Origin: Erythrobacter dokdonensis DSW-74 | GTDB lineage: Bacteria; Pseudomonadota; Alphaproteobacteria; Sphingomonadales; Sphingomonadaceae | DNA: 64,000 nucleotides | Assembly (NCBI RefSeq): GCF_001677335.1 | Contig: NZ_LZYB01000003.1 | Span: 62,001 to 126,000, forward strand | Reading direction: 5' to 3' | Shown: positions 25,337-33,737 of the stretch, in pieces | Layout: each line of letters begins with the position of its first letter | How positions within the stretch are numbered: position 1 is the first letter of the stretch | The notes under the pieces: generated by a model | Databases searched by the model: none | The model's input: the letters and a program-made list of their open reading frames with translations, nothing else | What the model was told of the DNA's origin: nothing | Position numbers and translations under genes: made by a program

Positions 25337-25597
25337 AACGCGCTGGCCGGTTTTGCCCATGAGTTTCGAGGGTTACGGACGATCCGGCGGGATGCTTGTC
25401 ACGGGAAGGGGGCTTTGAAAGCGTGTTTTTGCGGGCAGGGCCAGCGCCGGAGAGCAGCGCGGCGGGGTGCGCGGAAGCGACGGGGCGCAAGAGATGCGTC
25501 ACGCGGGCGAGGGTAAGGCGCGGCGGGGGCGGTAGGAAAGGGGGGACTGGGCCATCCAGAGGGTAGGCGGTCTTGCCGGCCTTCCCTTTTCCCGCCG

Positions 25598-25672
25598 CCC
25601 CGGACTTGATCCGGGGTCCCGCTGTCTTTGCTACGGTTGAGGAAGAAGCGGGGTCCCGGGTCAAGCCCGGGA
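25598..25672. repeat. REP-like doublet of two palindromes
   Basis: Two hairpins, CCCCGGA-CTTGA-TCCGGGG (25598-25616) and TCCCGGG-TCAAG-CCCGGGA (25654-25672), are separated by 37 bases. Their loops are reverse complements of each other, so the pair is itself an inverted arrangement like REP/BIME elements. Such GACTTGATCCGGGGTCCC repeats are familiar between alphaproteobacterial genes. Confidence 0.7.
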
Positions 25673-25774
25673 AGGCGAGGGATGTGTTGCTGCGGGGACT
25701 CACTTTACTCCGCAATAACCACGTTCGGGCCAAAAGTGCTTGATGTTGTGCCATGCGAAGCTGACAGAGGGCAA

Positions 25775-26281
25775 ATGTTGTTCACGATTGGATATGAGCG
25801 TTCAAGCCTCTCGGATTTTGTGGCGACATTGCAAATGTCGGGCATCGAGGTCTTAGCTGACATACGTGATCGAGCGCAATCACGGCGACCGGGTTTCTCG
25901 AAGTCTGCTCTCTCTGAAGCGCTGAGCAAGGCAAACATTCAATACGTCCACCTCAAGGAGCTTGGCGATCCGAAGGCGGGGCGAGAAGCTGCAAGGCGAG
26001 GCGACTTTGTTGAGTTTCGCCGCGTCTTTTCTAACGTGATGGCGTCAGACGAAGCCAAATCAGCAGTCCTTCGTCTCGCAGAAATGTTGAAAGATTCCAA
26101 TGTCTGCTTGATGTGTTACGAGCGAGATGTGAAGACCTGCCATAGGAAGATTGTCTCAGACAATCTCAAGGAGCGAACGGGTACAACCGTGAAGCATCTG
26201 GGAGTGGCAGATGGCGCAAGTGTCAGGCCCAATGTCCGACGAGTGCATGATACTCATCAAGGCGCAGCCGCACCGCTCTAG
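25775..26281 (+). CDS. DUF488 domain protein
   Basis: 168 residues from ATG 25775 (GAGG five bases upstream). The family core is present: MLFTIGYERSSLSDFVATL at the start, then DIRDRAQSRRPGFSK, VHLKELGDP and the end motif CLMCYERDVKTCHRKIV, in which the C-x(n)-C-H-R is likely a metal or nucleophile site. DUF488 proteins have unknown activity and often occur in mobile or stress-linked gene pairs. The gene is AT-richer than the window average and overlaps the next gene by 71 bases, implying a coupled pair. Confidence 0.8.
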   Translation: MLFTIGYERSSLSDFVATLQMSGIEVLADIRDRAQSRRPGFSKSALSEALSKANIQYVHLKELGDPKAGREAARRGDFVEFRRVFSNVMASDEAKSAVLRLAEMLKDSNVCLMCYERDVKTCHRKIVSDNLKERTGTTVKHLGVADGASVRPNVRRVHDTHQGAAAPL

Positions 26282-27011
26282 CAAATACACCGAAACAGTT
26301 TGCTGCGCAGGAGTTGGGCGCGACAGAAAGTGGCGCAGGCAGTATCCTGTACCCTTTCGGATTTTGCACGAAGACCAACAGTTCAAGCGTTGGCAATGGA
26401 TCAAGTACGATTTTGTGCCTCCTGCGGGCACGGATCCACGTCATGAGAGCCAGCGAGTCCTGCAAGAGACTCTTGTCTCAACGTCTATCATGAAAAGAGA
26501 AGAGCGCGCTCATTTCCTCGCGCCCCTTGTCAGGTCATCGACCGAAGAGGCGGATGCAAATCGGGACTCCCTTGCGTTGGTCAGGCCGAAAAGAATTGTC
26601 CTGCGCGCTCACGACAAACCCAAGGATGATCTCGAGTACGAAACTCGGGAACACAAAAAGTTAGCTGATCAGGGTTCGCTATTCGCAATGGACCGACAGG
26701 TGAAGCCGTTCACCCCTTGCAGAAAGCGCTTCACGCTCGATTGGGTGGATGTGAATTCTAAGTCACACACTCATGTATGTGATGATTGGGAGACGGTTAC
26801 AGCGTTTGAGCGCTTTGATCGTTTATACGGAGAAGAGCGCGCGCTCCGCGAACTCCGCCAAAAATATGAGCAACAATACTTTGACGCAGGACTAGTGCTT
26901 GGCTTCAGCACCCATAGCCGTCGAAATATTGAATACGGATCGAGAAATCAGTGGCTTTTGGTTGGCCTCATCCGTTTAGATGAGACCAACCAAGCTCAAA
27001 TGATGTTCTAA
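26211..27011 (+). CDS. Uncharacterised protein paired with DUF488
   Basis: 266 residues from ATG 26211, which has GGGAG six bases upstream even though it lies inside the DUF488 gene. Recognisable phrase: SSKYTETVCCAGVGRDRKW, then RQYPVPFRILHEDQQFKRWQWI. A second region CRKRFTLDWVDV and a Trp-rich C-terminus follow. No transmembrane span or known catalytic motif is visible. Low GC and the overlap with DUF488 suggest horizontal transfer of both genes as a unit. Convergent with nrdB three bases later. I do not recognise the family. Confidence 0.7.
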   Translation: MAQVSGPMSDECMILIKAQPHRSSKYTETVCCAGVGRDRKWRRQYPVPFRILHEDQQFKRWQWIKYDFVPPAGTDPRHESQRVLQETLVSTSIMKREERAHFLAPLVRSSTEEADANRDSLALVRPKRIVLRAHDKPKDDLEYETREHKKLADQGSLFAMDRQVKPFTPCRKRFTLDWVDVNSKSHTHVCDDWETVTAFERFDRLYGEERALRELRQKYEQQYFDAGLVLGFSTHSRRNIEYGSRNQWLLVGLIRLDETNQAQMMF

Positions 27012-27014
27012 TCC

Positions 27015-28061
27015 CTACTCCGCAGCCTCAACCCCAAACAGCCCGGCCTCTTCCTCCACCGCGCCGCCTTCGTTCGCCGCGCGCGCCTTCTGGCGCTTGT
27101 CGAAGCTCGACCACACGTCGTTCCAGTTGCCGCGCGTTGCGCCCTTCGAATATTCCGTCGCGCGGGTTTCGAAGAAGTTGGCGTGTTCGACGCCGTTGAG
27201 CAGCGGGGCGAGCCAGGGCAGGGGGTGGTCCTCGATCAGGTAGATCGGCTGCAGGCCCAGCTGCTTCAGGCGCCAGTCGGCGATGTAGCGGATGTAGCGC
27301 TTGATCTCCTTGGCGCTCATCCCGTCCACGGGGCCGAGTTCGAAGGCGAGGTCGATGAAGTTGTCCTCCAGCCGCACCGTCTTCTGGCATATGTCGATCA
27401 GGTCCTCCTTCACCGCCTTGGTGAGGCACTGGCGTTCCTCGCAGAAGGTGTGGAACAGCTTGATGATGCCCTCGCAGTGGAGGCTTTCATCGCGCACCGA
27501 CCAGCTGACGATCTGGCCCATGCCCTTCATCTTGTTGAAGCGCGGGAAGTTCATCAGCATCGCGAAGGAAGCGAACAGCTGCAGCCCCTCGGTAAAGCCG
27601 CCGAAGGTTGCCAGCGTGCGGGCAATGTCTTCATCCGTGTCGACGCCGAACTGCTGCAGGAAGTCGTGCTTGTCCTTCATCTCCTCGTATTCGAGGAAGG
27701 CGCTGTATTCGGTTTCGGGCATCCCGATCGTGTCGAGCAGGTGCGAATAGGCCGCGATGTGCACCGTCTCCATGTTGGAGAAGGCGGCGAGCATCATCTT
27801 GACTTCCGTAGGCTTGAACACCCGCCCGTAGTTTTCGTGATAGCAGTTCTGCACCTCGACATCGGCCTGGGTGAAGAAGCGGAAGATCTGGGTGAGCAGG
27901 TTGCGCTCGTGATCGGAGATCTTCTGCGCCCAGTCGCGGCAATCCTCGCCCAGCGGGACTTCCTCCGGCATCCAGTGGATCTGCTGCTGGCGCTTCCAGA
28001 AATCATAGGCCCAGGGATACTGGAACGGCTTGTAGGTGGAGCGGGCTTCGAGCAGCGACAT
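27015..28061 (-). CDS. nrdB: Ribonucleotide reductase class I beta subunit NrdB
   Basis: 348 residues from ATG 28061 (MSLLEARSTYKPF), preferred because GAAGGAAC lies about eight bases upstream. It houses the di-iron centre and tyrosyl radical used by NrdA to reduce ribonucleotides. Metal-ligand and radical segments: FTQADVEVQNCY, METVHIAAYSHLLDTIG (ExxH with the radical Tyr position present) and SVRDESLHCEGI. The Tyr is retained, so this is not a radical-Phe/Val variant. It lies on the same strand as nrdA but is separated from it by two small genes. Confidence 0.95.
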   Translation of the reverse strand: MSLLEARSTYKPFQYPWAYDFWKRQQQIHWMPEEVPLGEDCRDWAQKISDHERNLLTQIFRFFTQADVEVQNCYHENYGRVFKPTEVKMMLAAFSNMETVHIAAYSHLLDTIGMPETEYSAFLEYEEMKDKHDFLQQFGVDTDEDIARTLATFGGFTEGLQLFASFAMLMNFPRFNKMKGMGQIVSWSVRDESLHCEGIIKLFHTFCEERQCLTKAVKEDLIDICQKTVRLEDNFIDLAFELGPVDGMSAKEIKRYIRYIADWRLKQLGLQPIYLIEDHPLPWLAPLLNGVEHANFFETRATEYSKGATRGNWNDVWSSFDKRQKARAANEGGAVEEEAGLFGVEAAE

Positions 28062-28140
28062 CGGCGGGTTCCTTCGGTTGGATGTCTTCACAGGGCCAAT
28101 ATAGGCGTTGTTCAGTTACGGTGCGAGAGCGCAGGCGGAT

Positions 28141-28326
28141 TCAGGGGTCGTAGGCGGCGATGATGTAGAGGCAGAACGGCACGAACATCGAAACCATCGC
28201 GAGATGGATCATCGCCGCGTTGCGCAGGTGGCCCGGCCGGTTGCGGCGCAGCTCGCGGATCGCGGTGAACAGGAACACGGCGCACACCACGAGGCCGAAA
28301 ATTCCCATTCCGAACGGCAGACTCAT
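28141..28326 (-). CDS. 61-residue two-span membrane protein in the nrd locus
   Basis: MSLPFGMGIFGLVVCAVFLF begins the first span; the second is IHLAMVSMFVPFCLYIIAAY; a basic loop (IRELRRNRPGHLRN) lies between. GGGAGAAGG precedes ATG 28326. The longer frame to 28518 is a shadow of the PilZ gene. It lies between the PilZ gene and nrdB on the same strand. Function unknown. Confidence 0.65.
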   Translation of the reverse strand: MSLPFGMGIFGLVVCAVFLFTAIRELRRNRPGHLRNAAMIHLAMVSMFVPFCLYIIAAYDP

Positions 28327-28370
28327 CACCTTCTCCCTTCCTGCTCCTGTGTGGCCGGAGCGGGCCATGA

Positions 28371-28718
28371 TCAGATCAGCCGTCGTACCGGCAAGGCACT
28401 GCGGTCTTCCGCGAAAGCTGCCTGCGCGCCGTGCCAGTCCGAGGCGGCCAGCAGCTGGAACACCCGCACCGGCAGCGGCCGGGCGAATTCGATCCCGACC
28501 CGCGATCCCTGCCGCCACGCCACCTCGGCCATGTGCGGTCCGGTGCCGGCGACATAGAGCCGGACGAACTCGCCCAGCCGCAGGTGCCCGCGCGGATCGT
28601 CAAGCCGGCAGCCGCCTTCCGACAGGTCCGCCAGCTCGATATCCCACTGCATACCGCGCGACGTCCGGCATGATCCGGTCGCGGTCGTCGGGATGCGTGA
28701 GGACCGGCGAGAGCGCAT
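28371..28718 (-). CDS. PilZ domain protein (putative cyclic-di-GMP binder)
   Basis: 115 residues. The PilZ signature is visible: an N-terminal Arg-rich stretch (MRSRRSSR, the RxxxR site), ADLSEGGCRLDDP (D/N-x-S-x-x-G), and GSRVGIEFARPLP. These two motifs bind cyclic di-GMP in the family. ATG 28718 is 11 bases after the nrdA stop, with no strong ribosome site, so it may be translated by coupling. Its place inside the RNR locus is unusual. Confidence 0.8.
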   Translation of the reverse strand: MRSRRSSRIPTTATGSCRTSRGMQWDIELADLSEGGCRLDDPRGHLRLGEFVRLYVAGTGPHMAEVAWRQGSRVGIEFARPLPVRVFQLLAASDWHGAQAAFAEDRSALPVRRLI

Positions 28719-28728
28719 GGCGTGTCGT

Positions 28729-30750
28729 TCACTGGCAGCTCAGGCATTCCTCGTAGTCGGTCTGCTCGCCCCCGGCGCTGAGCTCGATCCGGGGGGCTTC
28801 GGGCGTGTTGTCCGCCTCCACCCCGCCGACGAAACCGGCGCGCTGCACCGACTTGGAACGCAGGTAATAGAGCGACTTGATGCCCTTCTCCCACGCCTGA
28901 AAGTGCAGCATCATCAGGTCCCACTTGTCGACATCGGCCGGGATGAAGAGGTTCAGCGACTGGGCCTGGTCGATATAGGGCGTGCGGTCGGCCGCGAATT
29001 CGAGCAGCCAGCGCTGGTCGATCTCGAAGCTGGTCTTGAAGGTGGCCTTTTCCTCAGCAGTGAGGAAATCGAGGTGCTGCACGCTGCCGCCACGTTCAAG
29101 GATCGAGTTCCAGACGTTGGTCGAGTTCTTCGCCTTCTTCTCCAGCAGCTTCTCCAGATAGGGGTTCTTGACGATGAAGCTGCCCGACAGGGTCTTGTGA
29201 GTGTAGATATTGGCCGGGATCGGCTCGATGCAGGCAGAGGTGCCGCCGCAGATGATGCTGATCGAGGCGGTCGGCGCGATCGCCATCTTGCAGCTGAAGC
29301 GCTCCATCGCGCCCATGTCGGCCGCATCGGGGCAAGGGCCCCGCTCTTGCGCCAGCAACATCGAGGCTTCCGAGGCCTTGGCATTGATGTGCTTGAACAT
29401 CTTGAGGTTCACGGCCTTGGCCATCGCGCTTTCCATCGCGATGCCCTTCATCTGCAGATAGGAGTGGAAGCCCATCACCCCGAGCCCGACCGAACGCTCG
29501 CGCGCGGCGGAATACTTGGCGCGACCCATCTCGTCCGGCGCCCGGTCGATATAGTCCTGCAGCACGTTGTCGAGGAAGCGCATCACGTCCTCGATGAACT
29601 GCTTGTCGCCCTGCCATTCCTCCCAGGTTTCGAGGTTGAGCGAGGACAGGCAGCACACCGCCGTGCGATCATTGCCGAGGTGGTCAATGCCGGTCGGCAG
29701 GGTGATTTCCGAGCACAGGTTCGAGGTCGAGACCTTGAGGCCCAGGTCGCGGTGATGCTTGGGCATCATGCGGTTCACGGTATCGGCGAAGATGATGTAG
29801 GGTTCGCCCGTGGCCAGCCGGGTCTCGACCAGCTTCTGGAACAGCGACCGCGCATCGACTTTCCCGCGCACGCTCCCGTCCTTGGGCGATTTCAGCTCGA
29901 ACTCGGCCCCGTCGCGCACCGCGTTCATGAATTCGTCCGTCACCAGCACGCCGTGGTGCAGGTTCAGCGCCTTGCGGTTGAAGTCGCCCGAAGGCTTGCG
30001 GATTTCGAGGAACTCCTCGATCTCCGGGTGCGAGATGTCGAGATAGCACGCGGCCGAGCCGCGCCGCAGGGACCCTTGCGAGATCGCCAGCGTCAGGCTG
30101 TCCATCACCCGCACGAAGGGGATGATGCCGGAAGTCTTGCCGTTGAGGCCCACCGGCTCGCCGATCCCGCGGACATTGCCCCAATAGGTGCCGATCCCGC
30201 CGCCCTTGGAAGCCAGCCAGACGTTCTCGTTCCAGGTGCCGACGATGCCTTCGAGGCTGTCCGACACCGAATTGAGGTAGCACGAGATGGGGAGGCCGCG
30301 GTTGGTGCCGCCGTTCGACAGCACCGGGGTGGCGGGCATGAACCACAGGTTCGAGATATAGTCGTAAAGCCGCTGGGCGTGGTCCTGATCATCGGCATAG
30401 GCATCCGCGACGCGGGCAAACAGGTCCTGATAGCTCTCGCCGGGCAGCAGGTAACGATCGGTCAGGGTTTCCTTGCCGAATTCCGTCAGGTTCGCATCGC
30501 GCGCAGCATCAGTGCGAATCGTGAAGCGCCGGTCGTTGACCTTCTTGCTGTCGGGCGCGGCCGCTGCCTTCGCCGCCTCGACCATGGCATTGCCGAGCGC
30601 CTCGGTCGCCTTGGCCGCGATCAGCGCGTCGGACCCCCCATCGCTCGTCTTCATGGTCACCGCCTTGTTTTCCTTCACCGGTGCCGCAGCACCCACTTCG
30701 CCATCATTCAGCACTTCGCCCGTCACGCCATCGCCTGCCTTGAATTCCAT
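28729..30750 (-). CDS. nrdA: Ribonucleotide reductase class I alpha subunit NrdA
   Basis: 673 residues from ATG 30750 (MEFKAGDGVTGEV); a longer frame to 30996 is not supported. Reduces NDPs to dNDPs. Active-site signatures: LPISCYLNSVSDS (first redox Cys), NLCSEI (Asn, radical Cys, Glu), AVCCLSSLNL (second redox Cys), SLYYLRSKS (radical-transfer Tyr pair) and the mobile C-terminal EECLSCQ. There is no N-terminal ATP-cone: the first 100 residues are Ala/Lys-rich and non-homologous, so allosteric activity control may be lost or moved elsewhere. First gene of the nrdA-pilZ-membrane-nrdB run. Confidence 0.95.
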   Translation of the reverse strand: MEFKAGDGVTGEVLNDGEVGAAAPVKENKAVTMKTSDGGSDALIAAKATEALGNAMVEAAKAAAAPDSKKVNDRRFTIRTDAARDANLTEFGKETLTDRYLLPGESYQDLFARVADAYADDQDHAQRLYDYISNLWFMPATPVLSNGGTNRGLPISCYLNSVSDSLEGIVGTWNENVWLASKGGGIGTYWGNVRGIGEPVGLNGKTSGIIPFVRVMDSLTLAISQGSLRRGSAACYLDISHPEIEEFLEIRKPSGDFNRKALNLHHGVLVTDEFMNAVRDGAEFELKSPKDGSVRGKVDARSLFQKLVETRLATGEPYIIFADTVNRMMPKHHRDLGLKVSTSNLCSEITLPTGIDHLGNDRTAVCCLSSLNLETWEEWQGDKQFIEDVMRFLDNVLQDYIDRAPDEMGRAKYSAARERSVGLGVMGFHSYLQMKGIAMESAMAKAVNLKMFKHINAKASEASMLLAQERGPCPDAADMGAMERFSCKMAIAPTASISIICGGTSACIEPIPANIYTHKTLSGSFIVKNPYLEKLLEKKAKNSTNVWNSILERGGSVQHLDFLTAEEKATFKTSFEIDQRWLLEFAADRTPYIDQAQSLNLFIPADVDKWDLMMLHFQAWEKGIKSLYYLRSKSVQRAGFVGGVEADNTPEAPRIELSAGGEQTDYEECLSCQ

Positions 30751-31243
30751 CGCTTGCCCCAATCTGTCCCCCGAATCAGCACAGGGCACAAGACCTGTGT
30801 TCTGATTCTGTTCTATACAGGACGATCCACAGCTCCGCCAACAGGATGTCCCCAGGGGGGTCCACAGGCCGCTCTGCTTTCGCCTCCCGATCCGCTCCGG
30901 AAAGCCCTTGCCTTGCAGCGACTCCGCCCCCTTTTGCCCTTGCGGGCCCTGCCGGGGAGTCACCAATGCTTGGGGGTCCGCTTCGAACCGAACCACTAGA
31001 TACTGAATCAGGCGCGGAGTCCCGTCAACGGGCGATTAACCCTTAAATCGCCGCGCCCGGCCCGATCACGGGATGTGACAGAGCCGCGACGCGTGGAGCA
31101 AGCTTGAGTCGCGCGGCTGACAAGCCCCAAATTGAATCTGTGAAGAAAAATTTGGTGATTGAATCATGTGAATCAACGCGTGAATCTTTTGCACGCGAAT
31201 GCGCATGATTGTTGCGCGATCCGGGCCTGCGAGCGGCGCGGGA
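30751..31243. other. 493-bp leader region of nrdA
   Basis: Contains the promoter and a long GC-rich leader of nrdA (minus strand). The strongest clues are an AT-rich block at 30990-31010 (ACTAGATACTGAAT, weakly reminiscent of an NrdR box) and an AATTAACCC-type block near 31030. No frame here is convincing. The absence of a clear NrdR box is notable for an RNR operon but my pattern match is weak. Confidence 0.4.
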
Positions 31244-31684
31244 TCAGTGGGCGGCGAGTGCCGCCACGATGTCGTCGGTGGTATGGTCGGCCAGATCCTT
31301 GTCGATCTCGGCCACCAGCCGCTGTTCGGTCGCGCGGCCATAATGTCCGCGCATCTCGCCGAGGGTGCGCGGCGCGGCGATGACCACGATGCCCGCTTCG
31401 GGGTGGGCTTGTGCCGTCTCTTCAAGCAACTCGGCTGCATGGCGCGCAAAGGCATCTTCGCTTTGCTGGTGCCAGTCGGTCTCGTCATAGCTGCTGCGCT
31501 TGTCGCCGACTCGCGAGAAGCTGCGACCCGGCCTGTCGGTTCCCTGCTCGGCAGTGGCAGGATTGTCCTGCCGCGCGTGTTCGAGCGTTTCGAGGACGGC
31601 GTATTTCTCGTCCCCCTCGTTACGGAAGAGGAGCAGCTTTGCTCCGTCGGCCACCATTACCAGCGTGCCATGCGCGATTTTCAT
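31244..31684 (-). CDS. Host attachment / baeRF-type protein
   Basis: 146 residues from ATG 31684 (MKIAHGTLVMVADGAKLLLF), with GGAGG eight bases upstream. The pattern fits the bacterial/archaeal release-factor-like (baeRF) family first named for a plant-attachment phenotype: FRNEGDEKYAVLETLEHARQ, then a central basic block, FARHAAELLEETAQ and VVIAAPRTLGEMRGHYGRAT. These proteins resemble eRF1 domain 2 and may act on stalled ribosomes; the biochemical role is not settled. Confidence 0.8.
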   Translation of the reverse strand: MKIAHGTLVMVADGAKLLLFRNEGDEKYAVLETLEHARQDNPATAEQGTDRPGRSFSRVGDKRSSYDETDWHQQSEDAFARHAAELLEETAQAHPEAGIVVIAAPRTLGEMRGHYGRATEQRLVAEIDKDLADHTTDDIVAALAAH

Positions 31685-31795
31685 GTGCTTGCCCTCCAAG
31701 GCTAAGCGACCCGATTCTCATACGCCTGCCGCGTTCGCGACTTTGCGCAGAATAGCAGACGAAGGGCATTTTGACAGCCGCATCGGGAAAGCGCG

Positions 31796-32686
31796 CTAGC
31801 CGCCCCTCGCGTGAGCCACGATCTCTCCAGTCACGCGCGGGATCAGCGGCGCGGGGATATCGTGGCCCCAGCCCGGTATCGTCACCAGCCGTGCGCCTGA
31901 AATGTGCCGCGCGGTGTCCTCGCCCGCTTCGAGCTTGACCAGCGGATCATCCTCGCCGTGCAGCACCAGGGTCGGCACGCGCACATCGGCGAGTCGCGCG
32001 CGGCGGCAGCCGTCGTCGATGATTGCGGCAAGCTGGCGCGGGAGCCCTGCCGGATAGACGGAGCGGCGGATGTTGCGCAGCACCCGCTCGCGCTGGGCCT
32101 CGGGATCGAAGGGAAAGCCCGGACTGCCGATATTCTTCGCCACATTGAGCCCGTGGGCGACGAGGCTTTCCTCGTCCATGCTCTTGAGCGGCGCGATCAG
32201 CGCGTCCATCGCGTGCTTTTCGGCCTGGGGCAGCTTGCCGTTGCCGGTGGTGGACATGATCGAGGTCATGCTCAGCAGGCGGTGGCCGTGATGCACCGCC
32301 ATCAGCTGTGCAATCATGCCCCCCATCGAGGCACCGACCACGTGCGCCGCGTCGATCTCCAGCGCATCCAGCACTCCGATCCCGTCATGCGCCATATCGG
32401 TCAGCGTGTAGGGCACGCGTGCCGGAAAGCCGATCTTCTTGCGCAGCACCTGCATCGCCAGGCCTGGTGCGCGCGCGCCCTCCATCTTCTGGCTGAGGCC
32501 GATATCGCGGTTGTCGTAGCGTATGACCCGGAAACCCTCGCCCACCAGCGCATCGACGAACTCATCGGGCCACAAGGTCAGCTGTGCGCCGAGGCCCATC
32601 ACCAGCAGGATCACCTCGTGCGCGGGGTCGCCGTGGTCCTCGTAGAAGATCTCGATACCGGTATTGGGGGTGGTGACGGTTGGCAT
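31796..32686 (-). CDS. Alpha/beta-hydrolase
   Basis: 296 residues from ATG 32686 (MPTVTTPNTGIEIFYEDHG). Oxyanion-hole region VILLVMGLGAQLTLWPDEF, nucleophile elbow VVGASMGGMIAQ (Ser in GASMGG), acid HGEDDPLVKLE and His in GWGHDIPAPL. This is the layout of soluble carboxylesterases close to the 3-oxoadipate enol-lactonase branch. No signal peptide. No operon partner. Confidence 0.85.
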   Translation of the reverse strand: MPTVTTPNTGIEIFYEDHGDPAHEVILLVMGLGAQLTLWPDEFVDALVGEGFRVIRYDNRDIGLSQKMEGARAPGLAMQVLRKKIGFPARVPYTLTDMAHDGIGVLDALEIDAAHVVGASMGGMIAQLMAVHHGHRLLSMTSIMSTTGNGKLPQAEKHAMDALIAPLKSMDEESLVAHGLNVAKNIGSPGFPFDPEAQRERVLRNIRRSVYPAGLPRQLAAIIDDGCRRARLADVRVPTLVLHGEDDPLVKLEAGEDTARHISGARLVTIPGWGHDIPAPLIPRVTGEIVAHARGG

Positions 32687-32720
32687 TGGCGCGGGCTTCC
32701 TCTCTCTAGGCCCCGCATGG

Positions 32721-33647
32721 TCACTTCCACGCGGGTCCTGCAATATCGAAGCCGCGCGCGTCCAATTGGTCAAGCACTCCGCCGTCCTCTGCCAACACCC
32801 GCAAGGGAACAACCGCCAGCGTGGTGCCGGTGGCGGCACTGGCTTCGGAGATGCGATCGACCCAGATGCCGCGCAATTCGCTACCGAGCAGATCGTCGGC
32901 CCATGGCCAGCACTGGCCCAGCGCTACTTCGAGCGGGTTCGCCATCACCGCCGGGATCGCGTAGCGCCGCCAATCGGCCCCGCGCTGTTCGACGATCTCC
33001 GGCCCGGCCTCGACCGCGTCCATCGCGGCGATCATGCAGGGCACATGGGCAGAAGGCGGTGCTTCAGCGAGCGTGTCGAGCACATCCTCACCGCGCAGAG
33101 TGGCCGCGCGGGTCGTCGGCACCTTGGCCTTGTCGGCTGCCTTCCTGACGACGTCAGACGCATCGTCGGTGGTGTCGCGGTTGAAGCGCAGTCCCTTCCT
33201 CAGCATCTGGAACGCAGTGAGCAGGAAGCTCTGTCGCGCATAATCGTCCTTGTTCGCTTCGCCTATGGCCTGAAGCCGCGCCCATTCCCGGGGCGGGAGA
33301 TAGTCGCTTGCCACAGTCTTGTCGGGCAGCTTGGTGAACTTGCTCCCCGAAAACATCAGCCGCAGCACATCGCCGGGCGAAACCTTGGGCCGCGCGCCGA
33401 GGATCACCCGGTCGGCCTCGGCGGTGGCTTCCCTCAAGCGGTCGGGCTGCCATGGGGTGGTTTCAGGGATAGCGCGAATCTCGCCGACGAGGATGATGGT
33501 GCCGCTGGGCGTGTCGATGACCCACATCGGCGCGCCCGAACGCTGGGCGGTGACGACGATGGAATTTTCGGACGGGGCGTTGTCTTGAGCGGCGAGGGGC
33601 GTGGCGGCCAGAGCGGCCAGACCCAGCATCAAGGCAGACTTCTTCAT
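32721..33647 (-). CDS. Exported TraB/GumN family protein
   Basis: About 308 residues from ATG 33647 (MKKSALMLGLAALAATPLA), a clear signal peptide. The family phrase GTIILVGEIRAIPETTPW (the GxxH-like motif of the fold, with Glu-Ile instead of the common His) and a C-terminal WVDRISEASAATGTTLAVV helix-strand are present. TraB/GumN proteins are possible metalloproteases; here one of the usual GxxH residues is not seen, so activity is doubtful. Same strand as the hydrolase, 34 bases upstream. Confidence 0.75.
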   Translation of the reverse strand: MKKSALMLGLAALAATPLAAQDNAPSENSIVVTAQRSGAPMWVIDTPSGTIILVGEIRAIPETTPWQPDRLREATAEADRVILGARPKVSPGDVLRLMFSGSKFTKLPDKTVASDYLPPREWARLQAIGEANKDDYARQSFLLTAFQMLRKGLRFNRDTTDDASDVVRKAADKAKVPTTRAATLRGEDVLDTLAEAPPSAHVPCMIAAMDAVEAGPEIVEQRGADWRRYAIPAVMANPLEVALGQCWPWADDLLGSELRGIWVDRISEASAATGTTLAVVPLRVLAEDGGVLDQLDARGFDIAGPAWK

Positions 33648-33737
33648 CGCAGGCATCCCTTCCCAGCCATCACCAGCGCGAAAGGCTAGTCAGTGCAAGA
33701 TGAACCCGCGCCTAACTGACTGGTTCCTCGGCGATTG

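Larger units (their letters stand above)
25235..25774. other. 540-bp intergenic region
   Basis: Holds the sulfotransferase promoter side with the palindrome at 25318-25336, then a GC-rich stretch without a convincing frame, then the REP-like doublet 25598-25672 and an AT-richer lead to the DUF488 gene. The long open frames crossing it on both strands are composition artefacts. Confidence 0.5.

Noticed and set aside
24477..25754. A 425-residue minus-strand frame over the sulfotransferase upstream region
   Set aside because: It shadows the sulfotransferase in another frame and crosses the REP-like doublet, so it is not a gene.
30990..31010. A possible NrdR box upstream of nrdA (ACTAGATACTGAAT)
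   Set aside because: It matches the consensus only loosely and there is no second box at the usual spacing, so I mention it only in the leader entry.
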